DNA of 64,000 nt from Scatosoma sp048465415. GTDB taxonomy: Bacteria; Bacillota; Clostridia; Christensenellales; Borkfalkiaceae. The number at the start of each line of letters is the position of its first letter. Positions within the stretch are counted from its first letter, which is position 1. The translations under genes and the position numbers were made by a program. Shown here piece by piece: positions 24,519 through 32,502 of the stretch. The stretch is from positions 186,001-250,000 of the forward strand of contig DBFWLO010000008.1 of assembly GCA_048465415.1 (NCBI GenBank). The letters run 5' to 3'. The notes below the pieces were generated by a model. That model saw only the letters and a list, made by a program, of their open reading frames with translations. It had not been told where the DNA came from and made no database searches.

Positions 24519-26666
24519 ATGGATGCGACATGGAATAAGATCAATCAACTTTACGGCGACAGGGACCGGGAAATGCTCTTGAAGGCGTACAACTACGCCA
24601 AAGACGCGCACGCGAATCAGAAGCGCGCTTCCGGCGAGCCCTATTTTATCCACCCCTGCGCCGTCGCGAAAATTCTCATGGAGCTGGGACTGGACGCGGC
24701 CACCGTCGCGGCCGCGCTTTTGCACGACGTCATCGAGGACACGCCCGCCACGGAAGAGGACATCAAACGGGAGTTCGGCGACGAGATTTTAGAGCTCGTG
24801 AGCGGCGTTACCAAGCTCGATAAGATCGTATTTAAATCCCAGGAGCAGGAGGAGGCGGAAAATTTCCGCAAGATCTTCGTCGCGATGGCGAAGGATATCC
24901 GCGTCATCATCATCAAGCTCGCCGACCGGCTGCACAACATGCGTTCCTTGAATTTCCTCTCCCCCGAACGGCAGCAGAAGATGTCGAAAGAGACGCTCGA
25001 CATCTACGCGCCGCTCGCGGGAAGGCTGGGTATTTCGCAGATCAAATGCGAGCTTGAAGACCTGTGTCTCAAATATCTCGATCCCGAAGCGTACGAGTCG
25101 CTCGTCGTCAACATCAACGAGCGTCTGTCCGAACGCCGGGAATTCGTCAACAGCATCGTCCGCGAGATCAAGGAAATGATGGTGGCGGACGGGATCGAAG
25201 GCGAAGTGTTCGGCCGCCCCAAGCATTTCTATTCCATTTACAAAAAAATGAAGAACAAGGGCAAGTCGCTCGATCAGATCTACGATCTGACCGCGCTCCG
25301 CGTCATCGTCAAGGACGTGCGGGAATGCTACACCATTCTCGGAGAGATACACGAAAAATGGAAGCCGCTGCCCGGACGGATCAAGGATTATATCGCTAAT
25401 CCCAAGCCGAATAAGTATCAATCTTTGCATACCACGGTCATGACCAAATTCGGCCAGCCGTTCGAGATCCAGATCCGCACCGAGGAAATGCACCGCGTGG
25501 CGGAGTTCGGTATCGCGGCGCACTGGAAATACAAGGAAGGCCGGACGGAGGAAGAGAACACCGATTTCGAGAACAAGCTGACCTGGCTGAGGGAAGTGAT
25601 GGAGTGGCAGGGTACGCTCAAAGATTCGCAGGAATTTCTCGACGCGTTAAAGACGGAGCTTTACAGCGACGAATTGCTCGTATTCACGCCGCGAGGTAAG
25701 GTTATTTCCCTGCCGCCGGGCGCCACTCCCGTCGATTTCGCCTATGCCATTCACTCGGAAGTCGGCAACCGCTGTACGGGCGCGCGCGTCAATTCCAAGA
25801 TCGTGCCTCTGACGACGGAGCTTGAAGTCGGGGACGTGGTGGAAATCATCACCTCTCCCAACTCCAAAGGCCCTTCCCGCGACTGGCTGAAATTCATTAA
25901 ATCGTCGAGCGCGAAAGCGAAGATCAAGCAGTTTTATAAAAACGAGCTCAAAGAGGACAATATCCGCATCGGCCAGGCGAAACTGGACGAAGAGGCGAAA
26001 AAGAAGGGGTATACCCTGTCTCTGCTGCTCACGGAAGAGAGCTTCAAGCGCATTTCCGAGCGGTATTCCTTCGGCGTGCCGGAAGAGATGTTCGCCGCGG
26101 TCGGGTACGGCTCCGTGTCCGTCAACCAGGTGCTCTTTAAACTCATCGATTTCTATAAGAAAGAAATGCCGCGCCCCTTCGAGGTCCACGCCGGCGACGG
26201 CGGCGGGAGAACGCCGGGCGGGGTGCTCGTCAACGGCCAGTCGGGGCTGTTGGTCCGTTTCGCGGGCTGTTGTTCGCCCCTGCCCGGGGATAAGATCGTC
26301 GGATTCACTTCCCGCGGCCGCGGCGTCGTCATTCACCGCGCCGACTGTCCCAACGTGCAGGGCGTGGAAGCCGAACGGCTCCTGCCCGCCGAGTGGCGGC
26401 GGGAGGCGAACGACAAACACCGCTACAACGCGAATATCCTCATTCGCGCGACCGATCAGGGCGCGGCGCTGTCCGTGCTTTCGGGGGTGGTGTCGGATAT
26501 GAAACTCTCCATCACCGCCGTCAACGGCCGGATCGATAAAAACCGCGACGCGGTTCTCGAAGCGTCGGTGAGTCTCACGGACGTGGCGGACGTGGATATG
26601 TTGCTCAAAAAGCTGCGCGCGGATAAACGCATTTACGACGTTCATCGTCTCACTTCCCTCTCCTGA
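24519..26666 (+). CDS. rel: Bifunctional (p)ppGpp synthetase/hydrolase, Rel
   Basis: The enzyme makes and degrades the stringent-response alarmone. The 715-residue protein has an HD hydrolase domain with intact LLHDVIEDT (about 70), a synthetase domain (YDLTALRVIV; KDYIANPKPNKYQSLHT; EEMHRVAEFGIAAHWKYK), a TGS domain (VFTPRGKVISLPPGATPVDF), a zinc-finger-like region with CCSPLPGD, and a C-terminal ACT domain. Both catalytic halves look complete. ATG 24519 (MDATWNKIN) is chosen over the longer frame that overlaps recJ because it follows GAGGGATAAG and matches homologue length. It probably belongs to the recJ transcription unit. Confidence 0.95.
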   Translation: MDATWNKINQLYGDRDREMLLKAYNYAKDAHANQKRASGEPYFIHPCAVAKILMELGLDAATVAAALLHDVIEDTPATEEDIKREFGDEILELVSGVTKLDKIVFKSQEQEEAENFRKIFVAMAKDIRVIIIKLADRLHNMRSLNFLSPERQQKMSKETLDIYAPLAGRLGISQIKCELEDLCLKYLDPEAYESLVVNINERLSERREFVNSIVREIKEMMVADGIEGEVFGRPKHFYSIYKKMKNKGKSLDQIYDLTALRVIVKDVRECYTILGEIHEKWKPLPGRIKDYIANPKPNKYQSLHTTVMTKFGQPFEIQIRTEEMHRVAEFGIAAHWKYKEGRTEEENTDFENKLTWLREVMEWQGTLKDSQEFLDALKTELYSDELLVFTPRGKVISLPPGATPVDFAYAIHSEVGNRCTGARVNSKIVPLTTELEVGDVVEIITSPNSKGPSRDWLKFIKSSSAKAKIKQFYKNELKEDNIRIGQAKLDEEAKKKGYTLSLLLTEESFKRISERYSFGVPEEMFAAVGYGSVSVNQVLFKLIDFYKKEMPRPFEVHAGDGGGRTPGGVLVNGQSGLLVRFAGCCSPLPGDKIVGFTSRGRGVVIHRADCPNVQGVEAERLLPAEWRREANDKHRYNANILIRATDQGAALSVLSGVVSDMKLSITAVNGRIDKNRDAVLEASVSLTDVADVDMLLKKLRADKRIYDVHRLTSLS

Positions 26667-26704
26667 AAAAATTCGGACGGGGCAGGGGTGAGACGAACGG
26701 AAAA

Positions 26705-26729
26705 GTTATCCTTAAATAAGGTGGATAAC
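26705..26729. promoter_or_regulatory. Inverted repeat GTTATCC/GGATAAC resembling two DnaA boxes
   Basis: GTTATCC (26705-26711) and GGATAAC (26723-26729) are 11 bases apart. On the plus strand TTATCCTTA matches 7 of 9 of the DnaA box; on the minus strand TTATCCACC matches 8 of 9. It lies just upstream of the hydrolase gene at 26759. Confidence 0.35.
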
Positions 26730-26758
26730 CCGCAAGCGAAACAGAAAAGGAAGGGCGC

Positions 26759-27376
26759 ATGAAGATAGAAAAAATTTATCCGCGGGGATTCGCCGCCAAC
26801 ACTTATATTCTCACGGCGGACGGCGAACGCGCGATCGTTGTGGATCCCGCGCAGCCGCGGATCGAAGCCGAGTTCCGCGCGCGGAATTTGAAGCCCGCGT
26901 ACGTACTCCTGACGCACGCGCATTTCGATCACGTCGGCGGCGTGCCCGCTTTACGGGCGCAGGGCGCGAAAGTGCTTTGTTCGGAAGCGGAAAAAGCGCT
27001 CGTGGGCACGAGCGCGCAGCTTTTCGAGGAGTTCGGCGCTCCTCCCGCCCGGTTTTTTGTGGACGAAACGCTGCGCGACGGGGAGACGCGGGAGCTGTGC
27101 GGCATGACCGTCCAAGCCGTCTTTACGCCCGGCCACACCGCGGGGGGTATGTGCTATCTGATCGAAGCAGGCGGGGAACGGGCGCTTTTTACGGGCGATA
27201 CGCTGTTCGCGGGGAGCGTTGGCCGAACAGATTTTCCGACCGGCGACGCCGCCGCGCTGCGGGAAAGTCTGAAAAAGCTCGCCGCGCTCGAAGGAAACCT
27301 GCCCGTCTATGCCGGGCACGACGAGGATACGAGTTTGGACGAGGAACGAAAAAATAATATATTTCTGCGGGATTGA
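26759..27376 (+). CDS. Metallo-beta-lactamase-fold hydrolase (glyoxalase II-like)
   Basis: The 205-residue soluble hydrolase with a binuclear metal site belongs to the small YcbL/glyoxalase II-like group, probably acting on thioesters such as hydroxyacyl-glutathione analogues, though the substrate is unproven. Metal motifs: THAHFDHVGG (about 51-60), TPGHTAGG, FTGDTLF and a late AGHDEDT. Each metal ligand expected in the family is present. In Clostridia this gene commonly lies between rel (or dtd) and hemZ, as here; dtd is missing. RBS GGAAGG. Confidence 0.88.
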   Translation: MKIEKIYPRGFAANTYILTADGERAIVVDPAQPRIEAEFRARNLKPAYVLLTHAHFDHVGGVPALRAQGAKVLCSEAEKALVGTSAQLFEEFGAPPARFFVDETLRDGETRELCGMTVQAVFTPGHTAGGMCYLIEAGGERALFTGDTLFAGSVGRTDFPTGDAAALRESLKKLAALEGNLPVYAGHDEDTSLDEERKNNIFLRD

Positions 27377-27406
27377 CGAAGAACGGACGAGGAAAAGGAA
27401 GGAAAA

Positions 27407-28780
27407 ATGCTGACGACCGATTGCGGATTTTTGGAAAACGAATTGATGGACGTGGTGCGGCTGTTTAAATCGCGGCCTCAATCGGTGGAACATTTTTTTC
27501 GTTATGAAAACGGAGTTTTTTATAATCGTTTCGTCGTCGACGGAGAAGAGTACTCCTTTCAAGACGAGGGGCAGGTAAGCGGCGAGATCGAATACAAGCG
27601 TCTCGAACGCCGGTTCGGAAAGCTCGGGCTCTATCGGATTTTAAGCGATCGCTGCGGCGAAAAGATGCCCTGGGGCGCCCTGACGGGCATACGGCCGACC
27701 AAACTCGCCTATACGGAAAAGGAAGCGGGGCGGGAATTTCGGCCGCTGTTTGAAAAGATGGGAGTATGCGAGGAGAATATCTCGCTCGTGGAGGAGGTGC
27801 TCCGCGCGCAGGAGGGAATTTACGAAAAGAAGGACGGCAACACCGATTTTTTCGTCTCGATCCCGTTTTGTCCGACCAAGTGTTCCTATTGTTCCTTCAT
27901 CACCGCGCCCATCGATAAGACGCGGGAATTTCTGTCCGACTATCTCGATTGCCTGGAACGGGAGATCGCCGCGTCGGCGTCCCTCGTCGGCACCTTGCGC
28001 AGCGTCTACATCGGCGGCGGCACGCCGCTCGTGCTCTCCGCGTCCGAGCTCGGACGAGTGTTGAAAGCGGTGGAAAAGATACGGAAAAACGGCTGCGAAT
28101 ACACGGTGGAAGCGGGGCGGCCGGACGTGTTCACGGAGGAAAAGCTCGCGCTTTTGAAGGAATACGGCGCGACGCGGATCTGCGTCAACCCGCAGAGTTT
28201 TTCCGATCGGACGCTCGAACGGATCGGACGCAGACATACCGCGGCGGATCTGTACCGCGCTTTCGAGATGGCGGCGAAGTATGGGTTCGACGTCAACGCC
28301 GATCTGATCGCGGGACTCACCGGCGAAACTTACGAAGAATTCGTTTCGAGCGTCGAAAAGGCGGTGGAGACGGGCGCGGAAAACATCACCGTGCACTGCC
28401 TGTGTTTAAAATCGGGCGCTAAGCTCAAAGAGGAGTGCGACTATCTCGAAAATCCGCTCGTCTCGGACATGGTGGAAGCCTCCCGCGGAATTTTGCGCGC
28501 GGCGGGGTATGTTCCCTACTATATGTACCGCCAGAAATACCAGGCGGGGAACAACGAGAACGTGGGCTGGACGAAGCCTGGGAAAGCGTGCGTGTATAAC
28601 GTAGACATCATGGAAGAGACGGCGGACAATCTCGCCGCGGGCGCGAACGCCGTTTCCAAAAAGGTGTATAACGGGCAGAATCGTATCGAACGCTTCGCTT
28701 CGCAGAAGGATTTGAAGACGTATATCGGAAAAATCGACGAAATAATCCAAAGAAAAAACAGATTTTTCGGGCGAATTTGA
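27407..28780 (+). CDS. hemZ: HemZ-like radical SAM protein (coproporphyrinogen dehydrogenase family)
   Basis: The 457-residue member of the HemN/HemZ group has an N-terminal region (about 1-130, with MPWGALTGIRPTKLAY, characteristic of HemZ), a radical SAM core with IPFCPTKCSYCSF (about 148-160) binding [4Fe-4S], VYIGGGTP, and the HemN-type C-terminal domain. In B. subtilis HemZ is linked to anaerobic heme synthesis, but no other heme gene is seen in this window, and many clostridial HemZ proteins have no proven substrate. RBS AAGGAAGG. Last gene of the recJ-rel block. Confidence 0.88.
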   Translation: MLTTDCGFLENELMDVVRLFKSRPQSVEHFFRYENGVFYNRFVVDGEEYSFQDEGQVSGEIEYKRLERRFGKLGLYRILSDRCGEKMPWGALTGIRPTKLAYTEKEAGREFRPLFEKMGVCEENISLVEEVLRAQEGIYEKKDGNTDFFVSIPFCPTKCSYCSFITAPIDKTREFLSDYLDCLEREIAASASLVGTLRSVYIGGGTPLVLSASELGRVLKAVEKIRKNGCEYTVEAGRPDVFTEEKLALLKEYGATRICVNPQSFSDRTLERIGRRHTAADLYRAFEMAAKYGFDVNADLIAGLTGETYEEFVSSVEKAVETGAENITVHCLCLKSGAKLKEECDYLENPLVSDMVEASRGILRAAGYVPYYMYRQKYQAGNNENVGWTKPGKACVYNVDIMEETADNLAAGANAVSKKVYNGQNRIERFASQKDLKTYIGKIDEIIQRKNRFFGRI

Positions 28781-28809
28781 TTTACATTCCCGGAAGAATA
28801 TGCTAAAAT
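28781..28809 (+). promoter_or_regulatory. Promoter of rpsO
   Basis: TTTACA (28781-28786), a 17-base spacer with extended -10 TATGC, TAAAAT (28804-28809). Confidence 0.75.
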
Positions 28810-28815
28810 ATTAAT

Positions 28816-28893
28816 AACGGCCGCCAAGCGGGACGATTCTCCACGTCCGGCTTAGAGGTACGCCATTAACGTTCCATAGGAGGATAAACACAA
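28816..28893 (+). promoter_or_regulatory. Structured rpsO leader, probable S15 autoregulatory site
   Basis: The 78-base leader folds into AAGC(G)GGACG (28826-28835) paired with CGTCC(G)GCTT (28844-28853), with outer AACG (28816) pairing CGTT (28870-28873). S15 represses its own translation by binding leader RNA in several bacterial groups. The assignment here is inference from position and fold. Confidence 0.5.
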
Positions 28894-29148
28894 ATGGACA
28901 AGAAAGAAGTCATTGCAAAATTTGCAACGCACGAAGGGGACACCGGTTCCCCCGAGGTTCAGATCGCTCTTTTGACGGAGCGGATCAACCATCTCAACGA
29001 ACACCTTCTCACCCACAAGCAGGACAACCATTCCCGCCGGGGGCTTTTGAAGATGGTCGGTAAACGCCGCGGTCTTCTCGACTATCTGAAAGATAAGGAT
29101 ATTGCGAGATACAGAGCGGTCATCGAAGCGTTGAATTTGAGAAAGTAA
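28894..29148 (+). CDS. rpsO: Ribosomal protein S15
   Basis: S15 is a primary binder of 16S rRNA in the central domain of the small subunit. The 84-residue protein shows the family signature from GDTGSPEVQIALLTERINHL through HSRRGLLKMVGKRR to YRAVIEALNLRK. Length is a few residues short of the common 88-89, with no lost segment visible. RBS ATAGGAGG. It is transcribed from its own promoter, ends in a strong terminator and is followed by pnp, the standard order in most bacteria. Confidence 0.98.
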   Translation: MDKKEVIAKFATHEGDTGSPEVQIALLTERINHLNEHLLTHKQDNHSRRGLLKMVGKRRGLLDYLKDKDIARYRAVIEALNLRK

Positions 29149-29156
29149 GCGGCACG

Positions 29157-29188
29157 AAAAGGGCGGGTGTTTTAATCCGCCCTTTTTT
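29157..29188 (+). terminator. Terminator of rpsO
   Basis: AAAAGGGCGG (29157-29166) pairs with CCGCCCTTTT (29177 onward); six T follow. Partial read-through into pnp is possible. Confidence 0.9.
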
Positions 29189-29270
29189 GTCGATATTCTT
29201 CGAGTCCGGATTCGGAAGAGATTTCAAGAGGGAATCTGTTTTCGGGCGGCGGAACGGGTATCGGCGCACC

Positions 29271-29297
29271 CCTTTTGCGAGCGGGCGCCGCAAAAGG
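29271..29297 (+). promoter_or_regulatory. Hairpin in the pnp leader
   Basis: CCTTTTGCG (29271-29279) pairs perfectly with CGCAAAAGG (29289-29297), 9-base loop, 41 bases before the pnp start. In enterobacteria a pnp leader hairpin is cut by RNase III and PNPase to autoregulate. The same role here is inferred. Confidence 0.45.
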
Positions 29298-29338
29298 ACA
29301 AGAACAAAAAAGAATAGAAGCAAGGAGTATATTTTACA

Positions 29339-31438
29339 ATGCCATCATTAGACAATTACAGGGTATTCAAAACGGACTATGCCGGCAGAGAGCTGGTAGT
29401 GGAAGTAGGCAAGTATGCCGAACAGGCGAACGGCGCCTGCCTCGTGCGCTGCGGGGACACGGTGGTAAACGTTACGGTGTGTATGGCGGAAAAACCGCGG
29501 GAAGGCATGGATTTCTTCCCCCTCTCCGTCGATTACGAAGAAAAGATGTTCGCCGTGGGCAAGATCCCCGGCGGCTTCAAAAAGAGAGAGGGCAGAGCGT
29601 CGGATAAAGCGATTCTCGTCAGCCGGCTCATCGACCGTCCCATTCGTCCGCTCTTCCCGAAAGGAATCTTCAACGACGTGGTCGTCGTCGCCACGGCTCT
29701 CTCCGTCGATCCCGACGTCGCGCCCGAACCCATCGCCATGATCGGCTCCTCCGTCGCGCTCTCCATTTCCGACATTCCCTGGGCGGGCCCTACCGGTTCC
29801 GTGCTCGTGGGCTGCGTGGACGGTAAGTACGTCATCAATCCCGGCCTTGCCGACAAAGAAAAAAGTACGATTTCCCTGTCCCTCGCGGGCACGAAGGACG
29901 CTATTTTAATGATCGAAGCGGGCGCGAAGGAAGTCACCGACGCGGAGATGGTCGGCGCGATCATGTACGGCCACGAGGAGATCAAAAAGGTCTGCGCGTT
30001 CATCGAAGGAATCCGCGCGGAAGTGGGCAAACCCAAGAGAGAAATGGAGTTCTATCACATTCCCGAGGATCTCGACGCGGCGGTCAAAGCGTATGCTTAC
30101 GATAAGCTCGTCTGGGCGCTCGACACCTTCGACAGACAGGAACGGGAACAGAGACAGGCGGAAGCGGAGGCGGAGATCGTCGGGCATTTCGCGGAGATCT
30201 ATCCCGATCAGACGCGCGAAGTCAAGGATTCTATTTACTATATCACCAAAGCGATCGTCCGCGCCAAGATCTTCGACAAGGGCGTGCGTCCCGACGGCAG
30301 AGGACTCAAAGAAGTCCGTCCCATCTGGTGCGAACACGGCGTACTGCCGAGAGTGCACGGCTCGGCTGTGTTCACGAGAGGCCAGACGCAGGCGCTTACC
30401 ACCTGCACGCTCGGTATGCTCGACGAGGCGCAGAGAATGGAAGGCCTCGACGAAGAGGAAGAAAAGCGCTATATGCACCAGTATAACTTCCCCGGCTACT
30501 GCACGGGCGAAGCGAAGCCTTTGAGAAGCCCCGGCCGCCGCGAGATCGGCCACGGCGCGCTCGCGGAACGGGCGCTGCTTCCCGTCATTCCCTCGGAAGC
30601 GGATTTCCCCTACGCGATCCGCGTGGTTTCGGATATTCTTTCCTCCAACGGCTCTTCCTCGATGGCGTCCGTATGCGGCTCCACGATGGCGCTGATGGAC
30701 GCGGGCGTACCCATCAAAGCTCCCGTCGCGGGCTGCGCGATGGGGCTCATCAAGGATCCCGAAACGGGAAAATACGTCATTATGACGGATATCCAGGGGC
30801 TCGAAGATTTCCTCGGCGATATGGATTTCAAGGTGGCGGGAACCGAACGCGGCATCACCGCCATTCAGATGGATATTAAGATCAAGGGCATTTCCGAAGA
30901 GATTATGCTCGACGCGATCGCGCAGGCTCAGGACGCGAGAAGACATATTCTCGGCAAGATGCTTTCCTGTATTCCCGAAGTCAAAGACGAGCTTTCCCCC
31001 TATGCGCCCAAGATCATTTCTTTCCAGATCAGTCCCGAAAAGATCGGCGACGTGGTCGGCAAGCAGGGCAAAGTCATCAATAAGATCATCGAGCAGACGG
31101 GTACGAAGATCGACATCGAAGAGGACGGCACCGTCTGCATCGCCTGCTACGGAGACGTTTCCGCGGCGGAGCGCGCCAAAGCGATCGTGCAGTCGATCGC
31201 GCACGATCCCGAAATCGGCGATATGTTCGTCGGCGTCGTCGTGAGGATTCTTTCCCGCGTGGGCGCGTTCATCGAATTTGCTCCCGGCAAGGACGGTATG
31301 GTGCACATCTCCAAGCTCTCCACCGAGCGCGTCAACCAGGTCGAGGACGTTTTGAACATCGGCGACAAGGTAAAAGTGGAGATCATCAAGATCGGCGAGA
31401 AGGGCATCGATCTCAAACTTCTCGAAAAGCTCGACTAA
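29339..31438 (+). CDS. pnp: Polyribonucleotide nucleotidyltransferase (PNPase)
   Basis: PNPase is a trimeric 3'-5' phosphorolytic exoribonuclease of mRNA decay. The 699-residue protein has two RNase PH-like domains (about 1-145 and 310-540) joined by a helical domain, with catalytic-half motifs FTRGQTQAL and AGCAMGLI, then a KH domain (about 555-615, IGDVVGKQGKVINKIIEQTG, with the VGKQGKVI loop) and an S1 domain (about 620-695, FVGVVVRILSRVGAFIEFAP). All domains are complete. ATG 29339 is preceded by GCAAGGAG. Its leader carries a 9-bp hairpin. Confidence 0.98.
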   Translation: MPSLDNYRVFKTDYAGRELVVEVGKYAEQANGACLVRCGDTVVNVTVCMAEKPREGMDFFPLSVDYEEKMFAVGKIPGGFKKREGRASDKAILVSRLIDRPIRPLFPKGIFNDVVVVATALSVDPDVAPEPIAMIGSSVALSISDIPWAGPTGSVLVGCVDGKYVINPGLADKEKSTISLSLAGTKDAILMIEAGAKEVTDAEMVGAIMYGHEEIKKVCAFIEGIRAEVGKPKREMEFYHIPEDLDAAVKAYAYDKLVWALDTFDRQEREQRQAEAEAEIVGHFAEIYPDQTREVKDSIYYITKAIVRAKIFDKGVRPDGRGLKEVRPIWCEHGVLPRVHGSAVFTRGQTQALTTCTLGMLDEAQRMEGLDEEEEKRYMHQYNFPGYCTGEAKPLRSPGRREIGHGALAERALLPVIPSEADFPYAIRVVSDILSSNGSSSMASVCGSTMALMDAGVPIKAPVAGCAMGLIKDPETGKYVIMTDIQGLEDFLGDMDFKVAGTERGITAIQMDIKIKGISEEIMLDAIAQAQDARRHILGKMLSCIPEVKDELSPYAPKIISFQISPEKIGDVVGKQGKVINKIIEQTGTKIDIEEDGTVCIACYGDVSAAERAKAIVQSIAHDPEIGDMFVGVVVRILSRVGAFIEFAPGKDGMVHISKLSTERVNQVEDVLNIGDKVKVEIIKIGEKGIDLKLLEKLD

Positions 31439-31454
31439 ATTTTGGAAAAGATAA

Positions 31455-31490
31455 AAATCGACGGAACCGCAACCGCGGTTCCGTCGATTT
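31455..31490. terminator. Bidirectional terminator between pnp and the unknown membrane gene
   Basis: A perfect 16-bp stem (31455-31470 with 31475-31490) with loop AACC. The minus-strand tail is TTTTTATCTTTT; the plus-strand tail is weaker. Confidence 0.88.
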
Positions 31491-31507
31491 CGTCTATATA
31501 AGGGAAG

Positions 31508-32269
31508 TCATCTTTTACAGCCCCGCCGGGGCCGGCCGGACATGCCGCCTCCGTCGCTCATAGAACTCATGGTCGTTTTCTTTTTCGTCGATATGCCGTC
31601 GTAATCCGTCGAACAGTCGCAGCAGTCCCCGCCGCTGCAATCGCAGCCGCAGTCGTCCGCTTCCAACAGGAGCAATAAAACGACGATGACGAGCAGCCCC
31701 ACCGCGCAGGAGGAAGAGATCCCGATCGAAAAGAGGAGATCGTCGAAGGAATCCGCGTCGAACAAAGAAGCGAACGTGAAGAGTGCGGTGACGATGCTGA
31801 GGAGAGTAAAAAGCGCGGGGCCTTCGCCGTAACGATTCCAGAGAATCCCGCCCGCCGTAAACAGCCCCGCCGCCCACAGCAGAAAGGCGACGACGATGTA
31901 AGCGCGGCTGCGGTTGAGCACCGGGACGCTCAGAAGGAGCATAAACAGGAAGTAGACGCCGCAGGACGCGAGAAGGGCGTAAACAACCGTCAAAAAAGAT
32001 AAGGGATTTTGCACGCCGATAAAATAAGAACCTATGAGAAGCCCGCAGGAAAAGACGTTGAGAACGAGGGTGACGACGGAGGACTTGGGGTGCTTTTTGT
32101 GGAAAAAGAGGGGAACGATCCCCACGAGCATCAGCGCCGCGCCGCCTGCGAAGAAGGGTACCCAATTCGCGCCCGCGCCGAGTACGGAACACAGCCACGC
32201 CGCGAGCGCGGAAAGAGACAGAACGGAAAACAAGATGAGAAAAGTCTGCCGCATTTTTTTACTATGCAT
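31508..32269 (-). CDS. Unknown polytopic membrane protein with Cys-rich C-terminal tail
   Basis: I do not recognise the family. The 253-residue protein has seven predicted membrane segments (about 8-30, 36-55, 64-85, 90-115, 121-142, 150-170, 180-202). The tail after the last helix is acidic and Cys-rich (EADDCGCDCSGGDCCDCSTD; seven Cys in 17 residues), then Ser/Met/Lys-rich, ending GCKR. The Cys cluster could bind metal or a cluster, or form disulfides, depending on topology. It is monocistronic with a near-consensus promoter at 32298-32326 and a shared terminator with pnp. It is divergent from a glycosyltransferase gene. No transport motif is visible. Confidence 0.7.
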   Translation of the reverse strand: MHSKKMRQTFLILFSVLSLSALAAWLCSVLGAGANWVPFFAGGAALMLVGIVPLFFHKKHPKSSVVTLVLNVFSCGLLIGSYFIGVQNPLSFLTVVYALLASCGVYFLFMLLLSVPVLNRSRAYIVVAFLLWAAGLFTAGGILWNRYGEGPALFTLLSIVTALFTFASLFDADSFDDLLFSIGISSSCAVGLLVIVVLLLLLEADDCGCDCSGGDCCDCSTDYDGISTKKKTTMSSMSDGGGMSGRPRRGCKR

Positions 32270-32297
32270 ATCCTATTCCCCCCGGTAAACTGCGTTT

Positions 32298-32326
32298 ATT
32301 ATAGCATATATGGGGAGACAATGCAA
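32298..32326 (-). promoter_or_regulatory. Promoter of the Cys-rich membrane protein gene
   Basis: Minus strand: TTGCAT (32321-32326), 17 bases ending in TATGC, TATAAT (32298-32303). Confidence 0.8.
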
Positions 32327-32375
32327 GAGGTTTTGAAAAATCGGGCGGCAAATGAGCAAAAACCGCGGGCGACGA

Positions 32376-32404
32376 TTGACAATCCGCCGCGGATAGAGTA
32401 TAAT
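32376..32404 (+). promoter_or_regulatory. Perfect promoter P1 of the glycosyltransferase gene
   Basis: TTGACA (32376-32381), exactly 17 bases, TATAAT (32399-32404). Confidence 0.85.
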
Positions 32405-32450
32405 AGGAACAAAAATACGTGCTTGCACGAGCATTTTCGCGACCTGTTCA

Positions 32451-32474
32451 AACATAGCTTGTCTATGTTATAAT
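32451..32474 (+). promoter_or_regulatory. Second -10 box (P2) overlapped by a palindrome
   Basis: TATAAT at 32469-32474 with extended -10 TGT and only a weak -35. AACATAG (32451-32457) and CTATGTT (32463-32469) form a perfect 7+5+7 palindrome touching this -10 box, a likely repressor site. Confidence 0.5.
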
Positions 32475-32502
32475 AAACACAATGACACCGAGGAGAATGG
32501 CT

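Noticed and set aside
29906..31306. 466-codon open frame opposite pnp
   Set aside because: The plus-strand PNPase has all domains; the opposite frame has no family features.
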